DNA from: Prevotella sp.
GTDB lineage: Bacteria > Bacteroidota > Bacteroidia > Bacteroidales > Bacteroidaceae
Direction: 5' to 3'
Length of the DNA: 64,000 bases
Assembly (NCBI GenBank): GCA_017548275.1
Contig: JAFZAH010000034.1
Span: 62,001 to 126,000, forward strand
The number at the start of each line of letters is the position of its first letter. Positions within the stretch are counted from its first letter, which is position 1. Below are positions 1 to 8,518 of this stretch, in pieces. The notes beneath the pieces were generated by a model, which was not told where the DNA came from, did not search any database, and was given only the letters and a program-made list of their open reading frames with translations. A program made the translations under genes and the position numbers.

Positions 1-1
1 G

Positions 2-760
2 GAGCAGACGAAAATCCGTCATGCCTCGAAGTTGGCATTCTTCAACCGTTTCGGCGAGACAGGTGAATATTTGAAATTGGAGGCAAAAAGCATCATGCGC
101 AACAAGAACCTCCGCAAAACATTTATCTTTGCCGGTATATTTGTTCTGATTATCAGTCTGATAGTGTCATACACCGATGTTTATTCCGGCGAGTATATGA
201 CCATATTCTGGTGCATCTACAACTTTGCCATCTTTGGTGCGATGATTCTGGTGAAGGTGATGTGTTACGAAGGCAATTACATAGAGTGTCTGATGATTCA
301 CAAGGAAAACATCATCTCACTGCTGAGTGCAAAGTTCTATTTTTACTGCGCGCTGTTGCTGATACCGTTCATATTGATGATACCCACCCTGATAACGGGC
401 AAGTGCACCCTATTGATGTTGCTTGGCGTGATGATGTTTACTGCAGGTGTGGTTCATTGCCTGTTTTTCCAGATGGCCGTTTACAATAAGCAGACCATCC
501 CCCTGAATACGAAATTAATAGGTAAGGGCGGCATGGAGAATAATTATTTGCAGATTGTAGTGGAAATGATTGTCTTCATCGTTCCTATTATCCTCATCAA
601 AGTGTTAGAGGCTTTATTCGGCAGTACGGCAGCCTATACTATCATCCTTTGCATCGGCATTCTGTTCGTCCTCGGACATCCATTATGGATACGAAATATC
701 TATAACCGTATGCAAAAGCGGAGATACGTGAATCTGGAAGGATTCAGGTCATCAAGATGA
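2..760 (+). CDS. DUF5687-like membrane protein (ABC permease-like), 5' truncated
   Basis: The reading frame is open from base 2, so the beginning lies outside the window; the visible 252 codons are the C-terminal part. About six hydrophobic segments alternate with short polar loops. A basic stretch (LKLEAKSIMRNKNLRKTF, encoded near 75-125) precedes the first visible membrane segment, and this motif is typical of Bacteroidota DUF5687 proteins, which resemble ABC-transporter permeases and usually sit next to an ABC ATPase gene. Such a partner would be expected to the left. The substrate cannot be inferred. The TTG at 32 is an internal codon, not a start. The family assignment is by recognition of the motif and topology only. 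Confidence 0.6.
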   Translation, partial: EQTKIRHASKLAFFNRFGETGEYLKLEAKSIMRNKNLRKTFIFAGIFVLIISLIVSYTDVYSGEYMTIFWCIYNFAIFGAMILVKVMCYEGNYIECLMIHKENIISLLSAKFYFYCALLLIPFILMIPTLITGKCTLLMLLGVMMFTAGVVHCLFFQMAVYNKQTIPLNTKLIGKGGMENNYLQIVVEMIVFIVPIILIKVLEALFGSTAAYTIILCIGILFVLGHPLWIRNIYNRMQKRRYVNLEGFRSSR

Positions 761-781
761 TGCAGACAAAAGCTCTCACCC

Positions 782-804
782 CGCCCCACCCTGAGGGGTG
801 GGCG
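782..804 (+). terminator. GC-rich hairpin after the DUF5687-like gene
   Basis: A compact inverted repeat (CGCCCCACCC, TGA loop, GGGGTGGGCG) lies 21 bp after the stop codon and is followed by AT-rich sequence. It is a plausible intrinsic terminator, although the T-run is weak. Confidence 0.45.
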
Positions 805-935
805 TAATTATTTCTCCATAGAGGAGAATCGCGCCCTCAATTTGGCAAGGAGGATTGGGCTAAGATGACAGGAGAGATGTAAACGTTTACGGCAGTTTTT
901 TGCATAGAAATACGCATATTATCAACGGATTGGGG

Positions 936-943
936 TACATTTG
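936..943 (+). promoter_or_regulatory. -7 box TACATTTG upstream of the T9SS protein/pectate lyase pair
   Basis: TACATTTG fits the Bacteroidota -7 consensus TAnnTTTG. It lies 30 bp before the ATG at 974. No TTTG was found at the expected 20-nt spacing, so the -33 half is weak, which suggests activator dependence or a false match. Confidence 0.4.
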
Positions 944-973
944 CAGAGGAAATACAAACTACAACAAAAAACG

Positions 974-1414
974 ATGAAAAAACGATTCTTAACGACTGTT
1001 CTCATTGCAATGACGTTTGCCCTGGGCATCTATGCCGGGCAACGTCTGACCATCAATGGCGAAACAGTAGAAAAGGCTGTCACACAAATCACTTTTGATG
1101 GTGATCAGGCCGTACTGCATTTTGCTGACGACACCACTGAGTCTGTTGACATGAATTCCGTTATCATGGAATTTGTCATTACTACTGGCATTAACACGAA
1201 AAACAACGCCTTCATTCTGAAAGGAGCGGTAGATGGCGAATTGAACATCTCCGGTTTGGAGACAGACCGTATCAACATTTATGACGCTTCGGGACGCATT
1301 GCGCTCAGTACCCGTGTGTCAGGAAGTGATGTGCATATCGACGCAAGACATTTGCGTTCTGGCATGTATATCTTGCAAGCCGGCAATCAGATTGTCAAAT
1401 TCATGAAACGATAG
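974..1414 (+). CDS. Small secreted protein with type IX secretion sorting domain
   Basis: The product has 146 residues. It starts MKKRFLTTVLIAMTFALG, a typical Sec signal peptide, which is why the ATG at 974 is preferred to an in-frame TTG at 941. A short acidic middle region (ITFDGDQAVLHFADD) is followed by a C-terminal domain containing INIYDASGR and ending SGMYILQAGNQIVKFMKR. This is the classic Por/T9SS type A sorting domain that sends cargo across the outer membrane and is usually cleaved off. What remains as mature protein is small. The gene is 12 bp upstream of the pectate lyase and probably co-transcribed, so it may be a surface protein acting with it. Its own function is unknown. Confidence 0.75.
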   Translation: MKKRFLTTVLIAMTFALGIYAGQRLTINGETVEKAVTQITFDGDQAVLHFADDTTESVDMNSVIMEFVITTGINTKNNAFILKGAVDGELNISGLETDRINIYDASGRIALSTRVSGSDVHIDARHLRSGMYILQAGNQIVKFMKR

Positions 1415-1426
1415 GAGGACTGCAAG

Positions 1427-4243
1427 ATGAAGAAATCATTATTCAGCATCGTATTATTCAGTCTGTTCGCCATCACCGGCTATTCACAACAGACATGGGA
1501 CTTCACAGGTGCATTCAGTGAAAGCGACCTGATCAACCTGCAAACGGATACCAAGAATTGGAAAGACGCCAATGGTGACCAGACCCGTTTCTCCAACCTT
1601 ACTGAGATGTCAGGCGAATTAAAAGCCAATGGCAGTGTTATAGGCTGGACCGCAGGCCTGCAATTCGGAAAGATGGCAAAGGACAAACTACGCCTTGACC
1701 CGTCGAAGAGTTTATCACTTAACGGCAAGAACCTGAGCGTGATTATCCCCAATTTGAAGAAAGGTCAGACGGTGACTGTCGTGTGCAAAACCGCCAACAC
1801 AAGTGAGGCCCGCGGGTTTACAGTAAGCAACCTGACCCCGACAAGCGGTTATTTCAATAGTGTATCGGCTGAAGAGCAAACCAATGTCGGCACCGTTGAC
1901 GCAGCCGGCAGTGTGACACTGACCACCACAGCAGGCATGAGCATCATGAGCATCAAAGTGGAAGGCGAAGGAGAAGATGAAGGCGGTGGCGGCAGCGATG
2001 ACCCCACCCCGGAATCGAGCGGCTTCTCCACCACCATGAATCTGACACAGAACCAAATGCACTTGACTTTGCAAGACGGCGATATCAAATATTACAACAC
2101 AACCGATGTGAAAAGTGTTGACATCAACAACGATAATGTGACCGTTGTGCCTTTCAGCAGCACTATCTCCAGCGATGAATATGCAGGCAATGTGACTAAG
2201 ATTGGCTTTGCCAAAAAGAGCGAATCGGGCAGCGACGGCGAATATACGAACGAAGACGGAAAAGTTGTCATCACAGCATCGAAAGGCTGGTTAGAGGCAG
2301 CATACGTGACTTGGACACCATTCAATAACGGCAGCCAGAACGCAGACAGTTATCACATATATGTAAAAGGCGGCCAATATGCTGACTTTACCCTGATAGA
2401 CCAACCATTGGTGCGTAATTACGGCAGTTACGGTCGCGCCGACGTGGTCGGTTTGCAGAGCGGCACCTACACGCTGAAGGTAGTGCCCGTGTTTGGCGAG
2501 AACGAAAGTGCTAATGCCGCCAACGAGGCGAGCGCCATCAACGTGAAGAACTATAAACGCGAGGGATTCGCCTTCATGAACGGCTATTCCCCGGGAGCCT
2601 ACAACAGTGACGGCACATTGAAGAGCGGCGCTGTAGTTGTATATGTGAACAAGGCCAATGCCAAGACCGTGACGGCAAAACTGCGCACCGGCACTTACAA
2701 GGGACTGCAAAACATATTGAGCGCATACGAATCACCAGCCGACAACACTCCGCTGGCCATACGTTTCATCGGTTTGATAGAGGCAGACGATGTTGATTCA
2801 TTCGGCAGCAGCGAAGAGGGCATCCAAATCAAAGGAAAACGAGCCGACCACGAAATCAACGTGACATTGGAAGGAATCGGTGAAGATGCGGCTGTACGCG
2901 GTTTCGGATTCCTGGTACGTAACACAAAGGGACTGGAGATGCGCAATTTCGCCGTCATCAACTGCATGGACGACGGCATTTCGGTTGATACCGACAACTC
3001 CAATCTCTGGCTGCACCATCTCGACATGTTCTATGGACAGAATCATGGCGGCGATAAAGACAAAGGAGACGGAGCCATCGACGTGAAATCTGATTCTAAA
3101 TATGTGACAGTCAACTACTGTCATTTCTGGGACACCGGCAAATCGAACATGTTTGGCATGAAGAGCGAGAGCGGTCCCAATTGGATTAGTTATGACCACA
3201 ACTGGTTTGACCACAGCGACTCACGACATCCGCGCGTACGCACCATGAGCGTGCATGTATGGAACAACTACTTCGACAATGTGGCGAAATACGGAGTCGG
3301 AGCAACCACCGGGGCAAGCGTGTTTGTTGAAAACAACTACTTCCTGAAGACAAAGAAGCCCATCATGTCGTCAAATCAAGGAACCGACGCATTGGGCAGC
3401 GGCACGTTCTCCGGCGAAAACGGCGGTATGATTAAAGCCTACGGCAACTACTTTGACCGCAGTGCAGCCCATTTCAGGTATTACACCCAAAACAACCCTG
3501 CCTCTACAGGTTATGACGCATACGAGACTGACAACCGTGACGAGCAAGTGCCTGCCACAGAAAAAACACTAGCCGGCGGTACCACTTACAATAACTTTGA
3601 TACCGACGCTTCGAAGATGTATGATTATACACCGGTAGCAGCAGCCGAAGTGCCTGCAGTGGTGACCGGTTGGGAAGGTGCCGGCCGTATGAACCATGGT
3701 GACATCCAATACACGTTCAAAGACAACACGGGTGATGAAGATGCTGACTCTCAAGCAGAAACAGCAATGATTAACCTCCTGAAGAATTACAAATCCTCAC
3801 TTGTCGGCATTTTCGGAGGAGATGAGATAGGCGGAGGTGACGAACCGGGTGGTGGCGATGAGCCTGGAGGCGGTGACGAGCCTGGCGGTCAGACGATAGA
3901 AGCCTCGGTAGAGTGTCATTTCCAGAACAGTGCCCCCTCGAACAGCGCATTCACTGTAGTAGGTAACTACAGCAACTCGAAAGGCACAGCGACCGTGAAC
4001 GGAGTGACCTATACGGTATGTCTCAAGATTGAGAGTTCGACCTCGGTGAAGTTCACGACAACGAAAGACATGAAAATGACCTTGGTATTCGGTGATAATG
4101 ACACTAAATTCACCATGAAAGTGGATGGAACGAAACAAACCGGCAGCGACCACAGACTGACTATGAATCTGCCTGCGGGCAGCCATGAACTGACAAAACA
4201 AGACACAACCAATCTGTTCTGGATAGGACTGGAGGAACTTTGA
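1427..4243 (+). CDS. Secreted multidomain pectate lyase (polysaccharide lyase family 1)
   Basis: The product has 938 residues with a Sec signal peptide (1-20). Apparent order: an N-terminal beta-rich module (21-180), an acidic GGGGSDD linker near 186, a second module with a fibronectin-III-like stretch (about 285-370), the parallel beta-helix catalytic domain (about 380-770), a Gly/Asp/Glu/Pro linker of imperfect GGGDEP repeats (about 800-820), and a C-terminal beta-rich domain (825-938). The catalytic domain carries DDGISVDTDNSNLWLHH and the PL1 signature DSRHPRVR, with the RxPxxR arginines at 600 and 605. PL1 enzymes cleave polygalacturonate by beta-elimination using calcium. No T9SS domain is seen. 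AGGAGG at 1414-1419 precedes the ATG at 8 bp, an unusually strong ribosome site here. A polygalacturonase follows. Confidence 0.88.
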   Translation: MKKSLFSIVLFSLFAITGYSQQTWDFTGAFSESDLINLQTDTKNWKDANGDQTRFSNLTEMSGELKANGSVIGWTAGLQFGKMAKDKLRLDPSKSLSLNGKNLSVIIPNLKKGQTVTVVCKTANTSEARGFTVSNLTPTSGYFNSVSAEEQTNVGTVDAAGSVTLTTTAGMSIMSIKVEGEGEDEGGGGSDDPTPESSGFSTTMNLTQNQMHLTLQDGDIKYYNTTDVKSVDINNDNVTVVPFSSTISSDEYAGNVTKIGFAKKSESGSDGEYTNEDGKVVITASKGWLEAAYVTWTPFNNGSQNADSYHIYVKGGQYADFTLIDQPLVRNYGSYGRADVVGLQSGTYTLKVVPVFGENESANAANEASAINVKNYKREGFAFMNGYSPGAYNSDGTLKSGAVVVYVNKANAKTVTAKLRTGTYKGLQNILSAYESPADNTPLAIRFIGLIEADDVDSFGSSEEGIQIKGKRADHEINVTLEGIGEDAAVRGFGFLVRNTKGLEMRNFAVINCMDDGISVDTDNSNLWLHHLDMFYGQNHGGDKDKGDGAIDVKSDSKYVTVNYCHFWDTGKSNMFGMKSESGPNWISYDHNWFDHSDSRHPRVRTMSVHVWNNYFDNVAKYGVGATTGASVFVENNYFLKTKKPIMSSNQGTDALGSGTFSGENGGMIKAYGNYFDRSAAHFRYYTQNNPASTGYDAYETDNRDEQVPATEKTLAGGTTYNNFDTDASKMYDYTPVAAAEVPAVVTGWEGAGRMNHGDIQYTFKDNTGDEDADSQAETAMINLLKNYKSSLVGIFGGDEIGGGDEPGGGDEPGGGDEPGGQTIEASVECHFQNSAPSNSAFTVVGNYSNSKGTATVNGVTYTVCLKIESSTSVKFTTTKDMKMTLVFGDNDTKFTMKVDGTKQTGSDHRLTMNLPAGSHELTKQDTTNLFWIGLEEL

Positions 4244-4362
4244 GGAAGTGAAAGCGTGAAGGAGTGAAGACATATGCCATGTAATTGATATTACGCAACA
4301 CGTGTCTTCACTCTTTTCTACAAAATAACAGGAAGGAACCCATCAAAATAAAAAAGCCGAAA

Positions 4363-5757
4363 ATGAAGATTTTATTTGCTCTATTGAAAGTCATATTTCC
4401 ATTGTCAGCAATGGGCGGCGATTATAATCACTATTATACGGATTTGCCAGTACCAATGACAGAGGTGTCGGCACCTGTCATTCCAGACAACAAAGTACTT
4501 TTGTCAGACTTCGGCGCAGAAGGCGATGGTCTGATGATGTGTACCGAGGCATTTGAGAAGGCCGTCAGCGCACTGACAAAACAAGGTGGCGGTCATCTGA
4601 TTGTGCCTGCAGGAGTATGGCTGACCGGTCCCATCACGTTGAAAGACAATATCGACCTGCATGTGGAGCGTAATGCCATCATTCTGTTTTCTCCTGACAA
4701 AAAAGACGCTGCGAAAATAGACGCTGCGACAGGGAAACCAGCCAACCGTGCCACACCGGGCATCAGTGCCTCGAAACGTAAGAATATCAGCATTACCGGT
4801 GAGGGGACGATTGACGGCAACGGTAAATGGTGGCGTCCTGTGAAACGTAGCAAAGTGAGCGACTCTGAATGGTCACAATTTAAGAGTATGGGCGGCACTG
4901 TGACAGCCGACGGGCAATTGTGGTATCCCTTTGGTTTGAAACATTTTGATGACGTGGCTGACAGCCCGGAAGAGCAAGAACGCCTTCGCGCCCATTTGAT
5001 ACGATTAACAGATTGTGAGAACGTGCTGCTACAAGGAGTAACGGTTCAGAACTCTCCCAGGTTTCATATCGTGCCCCAGCGATGCAAGAACGTCATTATC
5101 GACGGAGTGACGGTCCGTTGTCCGTGGAATGCGCAAAATGGTGACGCCATTGACATCGGAAACAGTTGTAATGTGCTGATTGTTAACAATGTGATAGACG
5201 CCGGCGATGACGGCATCTGCATGAAAGGCGGAGCAGGAGCAGAAGGACAGAAAAACGGTCCCTGCGAGAACATCCTTATCATGCACAATAAGGTTTATCA
5301 TGCACATGGCGGTTTTGTTATCGGCTCAGAGTTTTCCGGTGGCATGAAAAACATCGTGGTGCGCCATAACACGTTTAGCGGCACGGATACAGGTCTGCGC
5401 TTTAAGAGCGCTATCGGTCGTGGCGGAAAGACGGAGAATATCTTTATCGACCACATATACATGAATGATATCAAAGACGAGGCCATCGTATTTGAAACGA
5501 CCTATTGGGACAACCATGCAGGTGCGACAAAGAAAGAAGAGCAAACAGAACGCGTGTTCGTGCCCGATATCACTGACATCCATATCAGCGACATCGTGTG
5601 CCGCGGAGCAAAGACAGGCATCTCGGCACATGGCGATAAAGGAATGATACATGGCATCACCATCCGCAATGCCACCATCTTCTATACCAAAACAGCCACC
5701 GATATTTCCGAAGAATGTGACATAAAGATGGAGAATGTGGTGATGAAGACGTTCTAA
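4363..5757 (+). CDS. Secreted glycoside hydrolase family 28 polygalacturonase
   Basis: The product has 464 residues from the ATG at 4363, chosen because MKILFALLKVIFPLSAMG is a signal peptide; the frame stays open upstream to 4285 without a credible start. GH28 enzymes hydrolyse alpha-1,4-galacturonide links in pectin through a right-handed beta-helix. The family's catalytic motifs are visible: NGDAID (Asp261, Asp264), GDDG (Asp282, Asp283), AHGG (His315) and RFK (Arg346, Lys348). The N-terminal VLLSDFGAEGDG is also typical of the family. With the pectate lyase 119 bp upstream it forms a pectin-degrading pair. Whether it is endo- or exo-acting, or acts on rhamnogalacturonan, cannot be read from the sequence. 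Confidence 0.9.
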   Translation: MKILFALLKVIFPLSAMGGDYNHYYTDLPVPMTEVSAPVIPDNKVLLSDFGAEGDGLMMCTEAFEKAVSALTKQGGGHLIVPAGVWLTGPITLKDNIDLHVERNAIILFSPDKKDAAKIDAATGKPANRATPGISASKRKNISITGEGTIDGNGKWWRPVKRSKVSDSEWSQFKSMGGTVTADGQLWYPFGLKHFDDVADSPEEQERLRAHLIRLTDCENVLLQGVTVQNSPRFHIVPQRCKNVIIDGVTVRCPWNAQNGDAIDIGNSCNVLIVNNVIDAGDDGICMKGGAGAEGQKNGPCENILIMHNKVYHAHGGFVIGSEFSGGMKNIVVRHNTFSGTDTGLRFKSAIGRGGKTENIFIDHIYMNDIKDEAIVFETTYWDNHAGATKKEEQTERVFVPDITDIHISDIVCRGAKTGISAHGDKGMIHGITIRNATIFYTKTATDISEECDIKMENVVMKTF

Positions 5758-5762
5758 GAGAT

Positions 5763-5839
5763 AGGGGCAAGGGGCAAGGTGCAAGGAGCAAGGTGCAAGG
5801 AGCAAGGTGCAAGGAGCAAGGTGCAAGGAGCAGGGAGCA
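5763..5839 (+). repeat. Heptamer array, 11 units of AGG(A/T/G)GCA type
   Basis: Eleven contiguous 7-bp units (AGGGGCA, then AGGTGCA and AGGAGCA largely alternating, ending GGGAGCA) begin 5 bp after the polygalacturonase stop codon. A second, looser 7-bp register of opposite composition (ACTCAAC, CTTAAAC and related CTAAAC motifs) fills 5857-5911. Nothing else is seen in this intergenic stretch. Confidence 0.9.
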
Positions 5840-5911
5840 AGAGAAATGCCAAGAGCACTCAACCTTAAACAGACTCTAAACACGAGAAACTAAACACAAG
5901 ACACAAAACCA

Positions 5912-6586
5912 TCAAACGATTTCTATGACGAAAAGAATGCCGTTTTCGACACGGAAACGGATGTCACGACCCTCAAAAGGCATACCATAGACCTTTTGAG
6001 GGTTGTTTTGGTACTGCGGTCTGGGGTCAAGACTCAATACTTGTGTCAACGACTGTACTTGTTCTTTGGTTAATTGGCGACTTAATTCATCGGGGAAGAC
6101 CACCTCGAGCGTTTTCCACTCATTTTGATCGACGAATCCGCTTCTTGCATTTGGATGACAGTCCGCATAGGTGACATAAGGCTTGATATCATAAATGGGT
6201 GTGCCGTCCATAAGATCTGCCCCCAGCACATGGAGGATAGGACCATTGGCACTCTCCCACTCCACGCTTGCCAGTCGCACTGCAGACAATCCGATGGGAT
6301 TCGGTCTGAATGGTGACCGTGAAGCGAATACACCCACCGATTTATTGCCTCCCAAACGAGGCGGTCTCACCACAGGGCTGGTTGCGACATGAGGATTGGC
6401 TGAGAATTCCCATATCAGCCAAAGGAAATCAAAATCCTCAATCCCTCTTAACGCGTCAGGATTCCGATATTGCGGCAAGAAGACAATCTTCCCTGGTAAG
6501 TCGGGCACCAATCCGCTTTGTTTGGGTATGCCGAACTTAGACGAGAACGGTGACCTGAATGTTGCTATGGGTTCAAATTTCATCAT
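5912..6586 (-). CDS. trmO: tRNA (adenine(37)-N6)-methyltransferase
   Basis: The product has about 224 residues. It matches the TrmO (TsaA/YaeB) family, which uses S-adenosylmethionine to methylate N6-threonylcarbamoyladenosine at position 37 of certain tRNAs. Family marks seen are FEPIATFRSPFSSKFGIPKQ at the N-terminus, GIEDFDFLWLIWEFS, RPNPIGLSAVRL (SAM-binding core) and LMDGTPIYDIKPY. The C-terminal extension with a conserved DPRP-type motif (LSLDPRPQYQ) is also present. The start is the first of two tandem ATG codons at 6586; it overlaps the stop of the upstream phosphatase gene as ATGA, which indicates translational coupling. An in-frame TTG at 6598 is less likely. Confidence 0.9.
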   Translation of the reverse strand: MMKFEPIATFRSPFSSKFGIPKQSGLVPDLPGKIVFLPQYRNPDALRGIEDFDFLWLIWEFSANPHVATSPVVRPPRLGGNKSVGVFASRSPFRPNPIGLSAVRLASVEWESANGPILHVLGADLMDGTPIYDIKPYVTYADCHPNARSGFVDQNEWKTLEVVFPDELSRQLTKEQVQSLTQVLSLDPRPQYQNNPQKVYGMPFEGRDIRFRVENGILFVIEIV

Positions 6587-7242
6587 GCGGGACTCCAATT
6601 ACATGCTGAAAGGACACAAAAGACAACCAACGTAGCCAACCATACGACAGCAGGCACCATCAGATGTCGCCAATGATTAACGTGCTGATAACCTGACAAT
6701 TTCTTAACAATCAACCACACAAGCACTGCAGTTAAAGCCCCAATCAATCCCCCGACAAGCAAATCGCCAAAGAAATGCATGCCCAAATACATGCGCGAAT
6801 AGCACATAAGCAGAGCCCACACAATCATGAGCAGAGAAAACCATTTTTTTCGGAAAATGAGGACGAGATAAACCGCCAATCCCCATGCGTTAGCAGCATG
6901 TGACGAGGGGAAACTCCATTTTCCGCCCCGTTTGCCAAAAACGATATGCACCATAGACGATATACTGTCATCGTGAGAAGGGCGATAACGGTCCACCCAA
7001 GACCTAAACACTTTTGCTGACAACTGGTCGCTGACAAACACGACGAGCACAGCGGCGGCGAGAATCATCAGAGCCACACGCCACGAGAAATTCTTTGCAA
7101 TGACATAGACCAATGACACATAGAAAGGCACCCATACAATCTTTTCACTGTATAGGTACATCACGCCATCCCAAAACGTATTGTGACAACTGTTCACCCA
7201 CAAGAGGAAGTCCTGATCAATCTGTATGAGATAATCTAACAT
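6583..7242 (-). CDS. PAP2-family membrane phosphatase (lipid phosphatase)
   Basis: The product has 219 residues with about five membrane segments. The three PAP2 motifs are present in order: K-x6-RP in KVFRSWVDRYRP, PSSH in WSFPSSHAANAWGL, and SRMYLGMHFFGD (SR-x5-H-x3-D). These form the phosphatase active site with a histidine nucleophile facing the periplasm. Bacteroidota relatives include undecaprenyl-diphosphate phosphatases and lipid A phosphatases; the sequence alone does not separate them. The gene is transcribed with trmO (4-bp overlap) and is divergent, across 148 bp, from the SEDS-PBP operon, so a role in recycling the undecaprenyl carrier is attractive but inferred. Confidence 0.85.
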   Translation of the reverse strand: MLDYLIQIDQDFLLWVNSCHNTFWDGVMYLYSEKIVWVPFYVSLVYVIAKNFSWRVALMILAAAVLVVFVSDQLSAKVFRSWVDRYRPSHDDSISSMVHIVFGKRGGKWSFPSSHAANAWGLAVYLVLIFRKKWFSLLMIVWALLMCYSRMYLGMHFFGDLLVGGLIGALTAVLVWLIVKKLSGYQHVNHWRHLMVPAVVWLATLVVFCVLSACNWSPA

Positions 7243-7269
7243 CTGGAATATCGAATTGCTTTTTCAGTG

Positions 7270-7277
7270 CAAAGATA
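7270..7277 (-). promoter_or_regulatory. -7 box for the PAP2-trmO operon
   Basis: On the minus strand this reads TATCTTTG, a perfect TAnnTTTG, 28 bp upstream of the phosphatase start. No clear -33 TTTG is seen. Confidence 0.5.
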
Positions 7278-7324
7278 ACATAGTATTTTGAATATAAAAA
7301 ACTACGGATAAAAAAACTCACAAA

Positions 7325-7357
7325 TTGCCGTCATTTCATAAATAATGTGTATTTTTG
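7325..7357 (+). promoter_or_regulatory. Promoter of the SEDS-PBP operon
   Basis: TTG at 7325-7327, a 22-nt spacer and TATTTTTG at 7350-7357 match the Bacteroidota housekeeping promoter. The predicted transcription start is about 7363, giving a leader of about 28 nt before the ATG at 7391. Confidence 0.65.
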
Positions 7358-7390
7358 CAAGGCATAATGTATTGACCTTAAAAACATCAT

Positions 7391-8509
7391 ATGTATCAGA
7401 TAAAATCCATCCACGATGAGCAGTCATTCCCCTATTCTCTCTCAACTGACGGGGAGAGTCTCGTGGGCATATTCATCACCGACTCAGAACGAGAGAGTTT
7501 CGGACGATTCAAACCCGAAACACGCCAACTGTTGCTGGACCGTTATCTTGACGGTATCGGAAATGGTTTGACAGACGGCAGCGACGAATTATTTCAATAT
7601 GTGACCGAAGGTTTGTCAGTTGCTACTCCGTCAAAATTCAATCGGTATTTAAAACTCATTCAACACCTGTTTGCTAATCGCATATTGCTTTCTCGTGGAG
7701 AGACAAAAGCGACCAATATCATTTGTGAAGAGAGAGGCGGGTTAATCTCACTCAAACTCGGTAATGTTTCCATCGGAGACATCGTTTATAAAACGCCCGA
7801 AATAATCATCGATGAGAAGGAAGAGGAAAAAATAGAACAAGAGGTAACAATAGAGGAAATAGGAAAAGTTGATATAATTGAAGAAGAGAAAGAGGAACAG
7901 AAACAAGAACAGGAAGACAAAGAGGAGGAAAAAGACAAGAAAGAGGAGAAGAATGGACATGGCAGGCAACCTTGGTGGAACATCAACAAAACTGTTCTTT
8001 TCATTTTGGTATTTTTGTTAGCGGCGGTTGCCTTTTTTGTCACTCTTCTGTTGACAGGAAAACTGTCTTTAGGAAATAAAGGAGGGAATACGCAGAGGAC
8101 AGAGCAAACTGACACGACTCAAGCCATTGGCATGCAATCTGATACTACGACAAAGTCAAAACTCACCAAAGAGCAAATTATCGAGATAGCCAAGTATCAA
8201 GAAGGATTGGCGAGAGTTAAAGGGCCTGATGGTTTGTATGGTTTTGCCGATAAAGCGGGGAAAGTCATTATACCTTGTCAATGGGCAGATGCACATCCAT
8301 TTCATCAGGGTTTGGCCGTTGTGAAAGACGAATCCGGACTTTGGGGATATATCGACCCAAAAGGCAAACTGGTCATCCCCTGCAAATGGAAAGAAGCAAG
8401 CGACTTTGACGCATCAGGAACCGCCAGCGTCATCAACAAATACAATGAAAAATACAAAATAGACAAAGGTGGAGCCATTATGAGAAACACCGACAATCTA
8501 AAAAAATAA
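7391..8509 (+). CDS. Single-pass membrane protein with cytoplasmic domain and periplasmic WG repeats
   Basis: The product has 372 residues. Residues 1-135 form a soluble domain not recognised. Residues 137-190 are a highly charged Glu/Lys run, probably a helix or tether. One strongly hydrophobic segment follows at about 201-223, then a Thr/Gln-rich spacer and, from about 268, two clear WG repeats (GLYGFADKAGKVIIP and GLWGYIDPKGKLVIP) and a decayed third. WG repeats are short beta units found in secreted or envelope proteins and thought to bind partners. The predicted topology puts the unknown domain in the cytoplasm and WG repeats in the periplasm, suiting a linker between the cytosolic ATPase (next gene, 9 bp away) and the periplasmic PBP. 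First gene of the operon. Confidence 0.7.
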   Translation: MYQIKSIHDEQSFPYSLSTDGESLVGIFITDSERESFGRFKPETRQLLLDRYLDGIGNGLTDGSDELFQYVTEGLSVATPSKFNRYLKLIQHLFANRILLSRGETKATNIICEERGGLISLKLGNVSIGDIVYKTPEIIIDEKEEEKIEQEVTIEEIGKVDIIEEEKEEQKQEQEDKEEEKDKKEEKNGHGRQPWWNINKTVLFILVFLLAAVAFFVTLLLTGKLSLGNKGGNTQRTEQTDTTQAIGMQSDTTTKSKLTKEQIIEIAKYQEGLARVKGPDGLYGFADKAGKVIIPCQWADAHPFHQGLAVVKDESGLWGYIDPKGKLVIPCKWKEASDFDASGTASVINKYNEKYKIDKGGAIMRNTDNLKK

Positions 8510-8518
8510 GCAACAATA

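Noticed and set aside
5763..5839. Possible CRISPR array
   Set aside because: Units are 7 bp with no spacers, and there are no cas genes.
7748..8115. Minus-strand open frames rich in Leu/Phe or Ser opposite the WG-repeat gene
   Set aside because: They are artefacts of the Glu/Lys-rich codons of the true gene.
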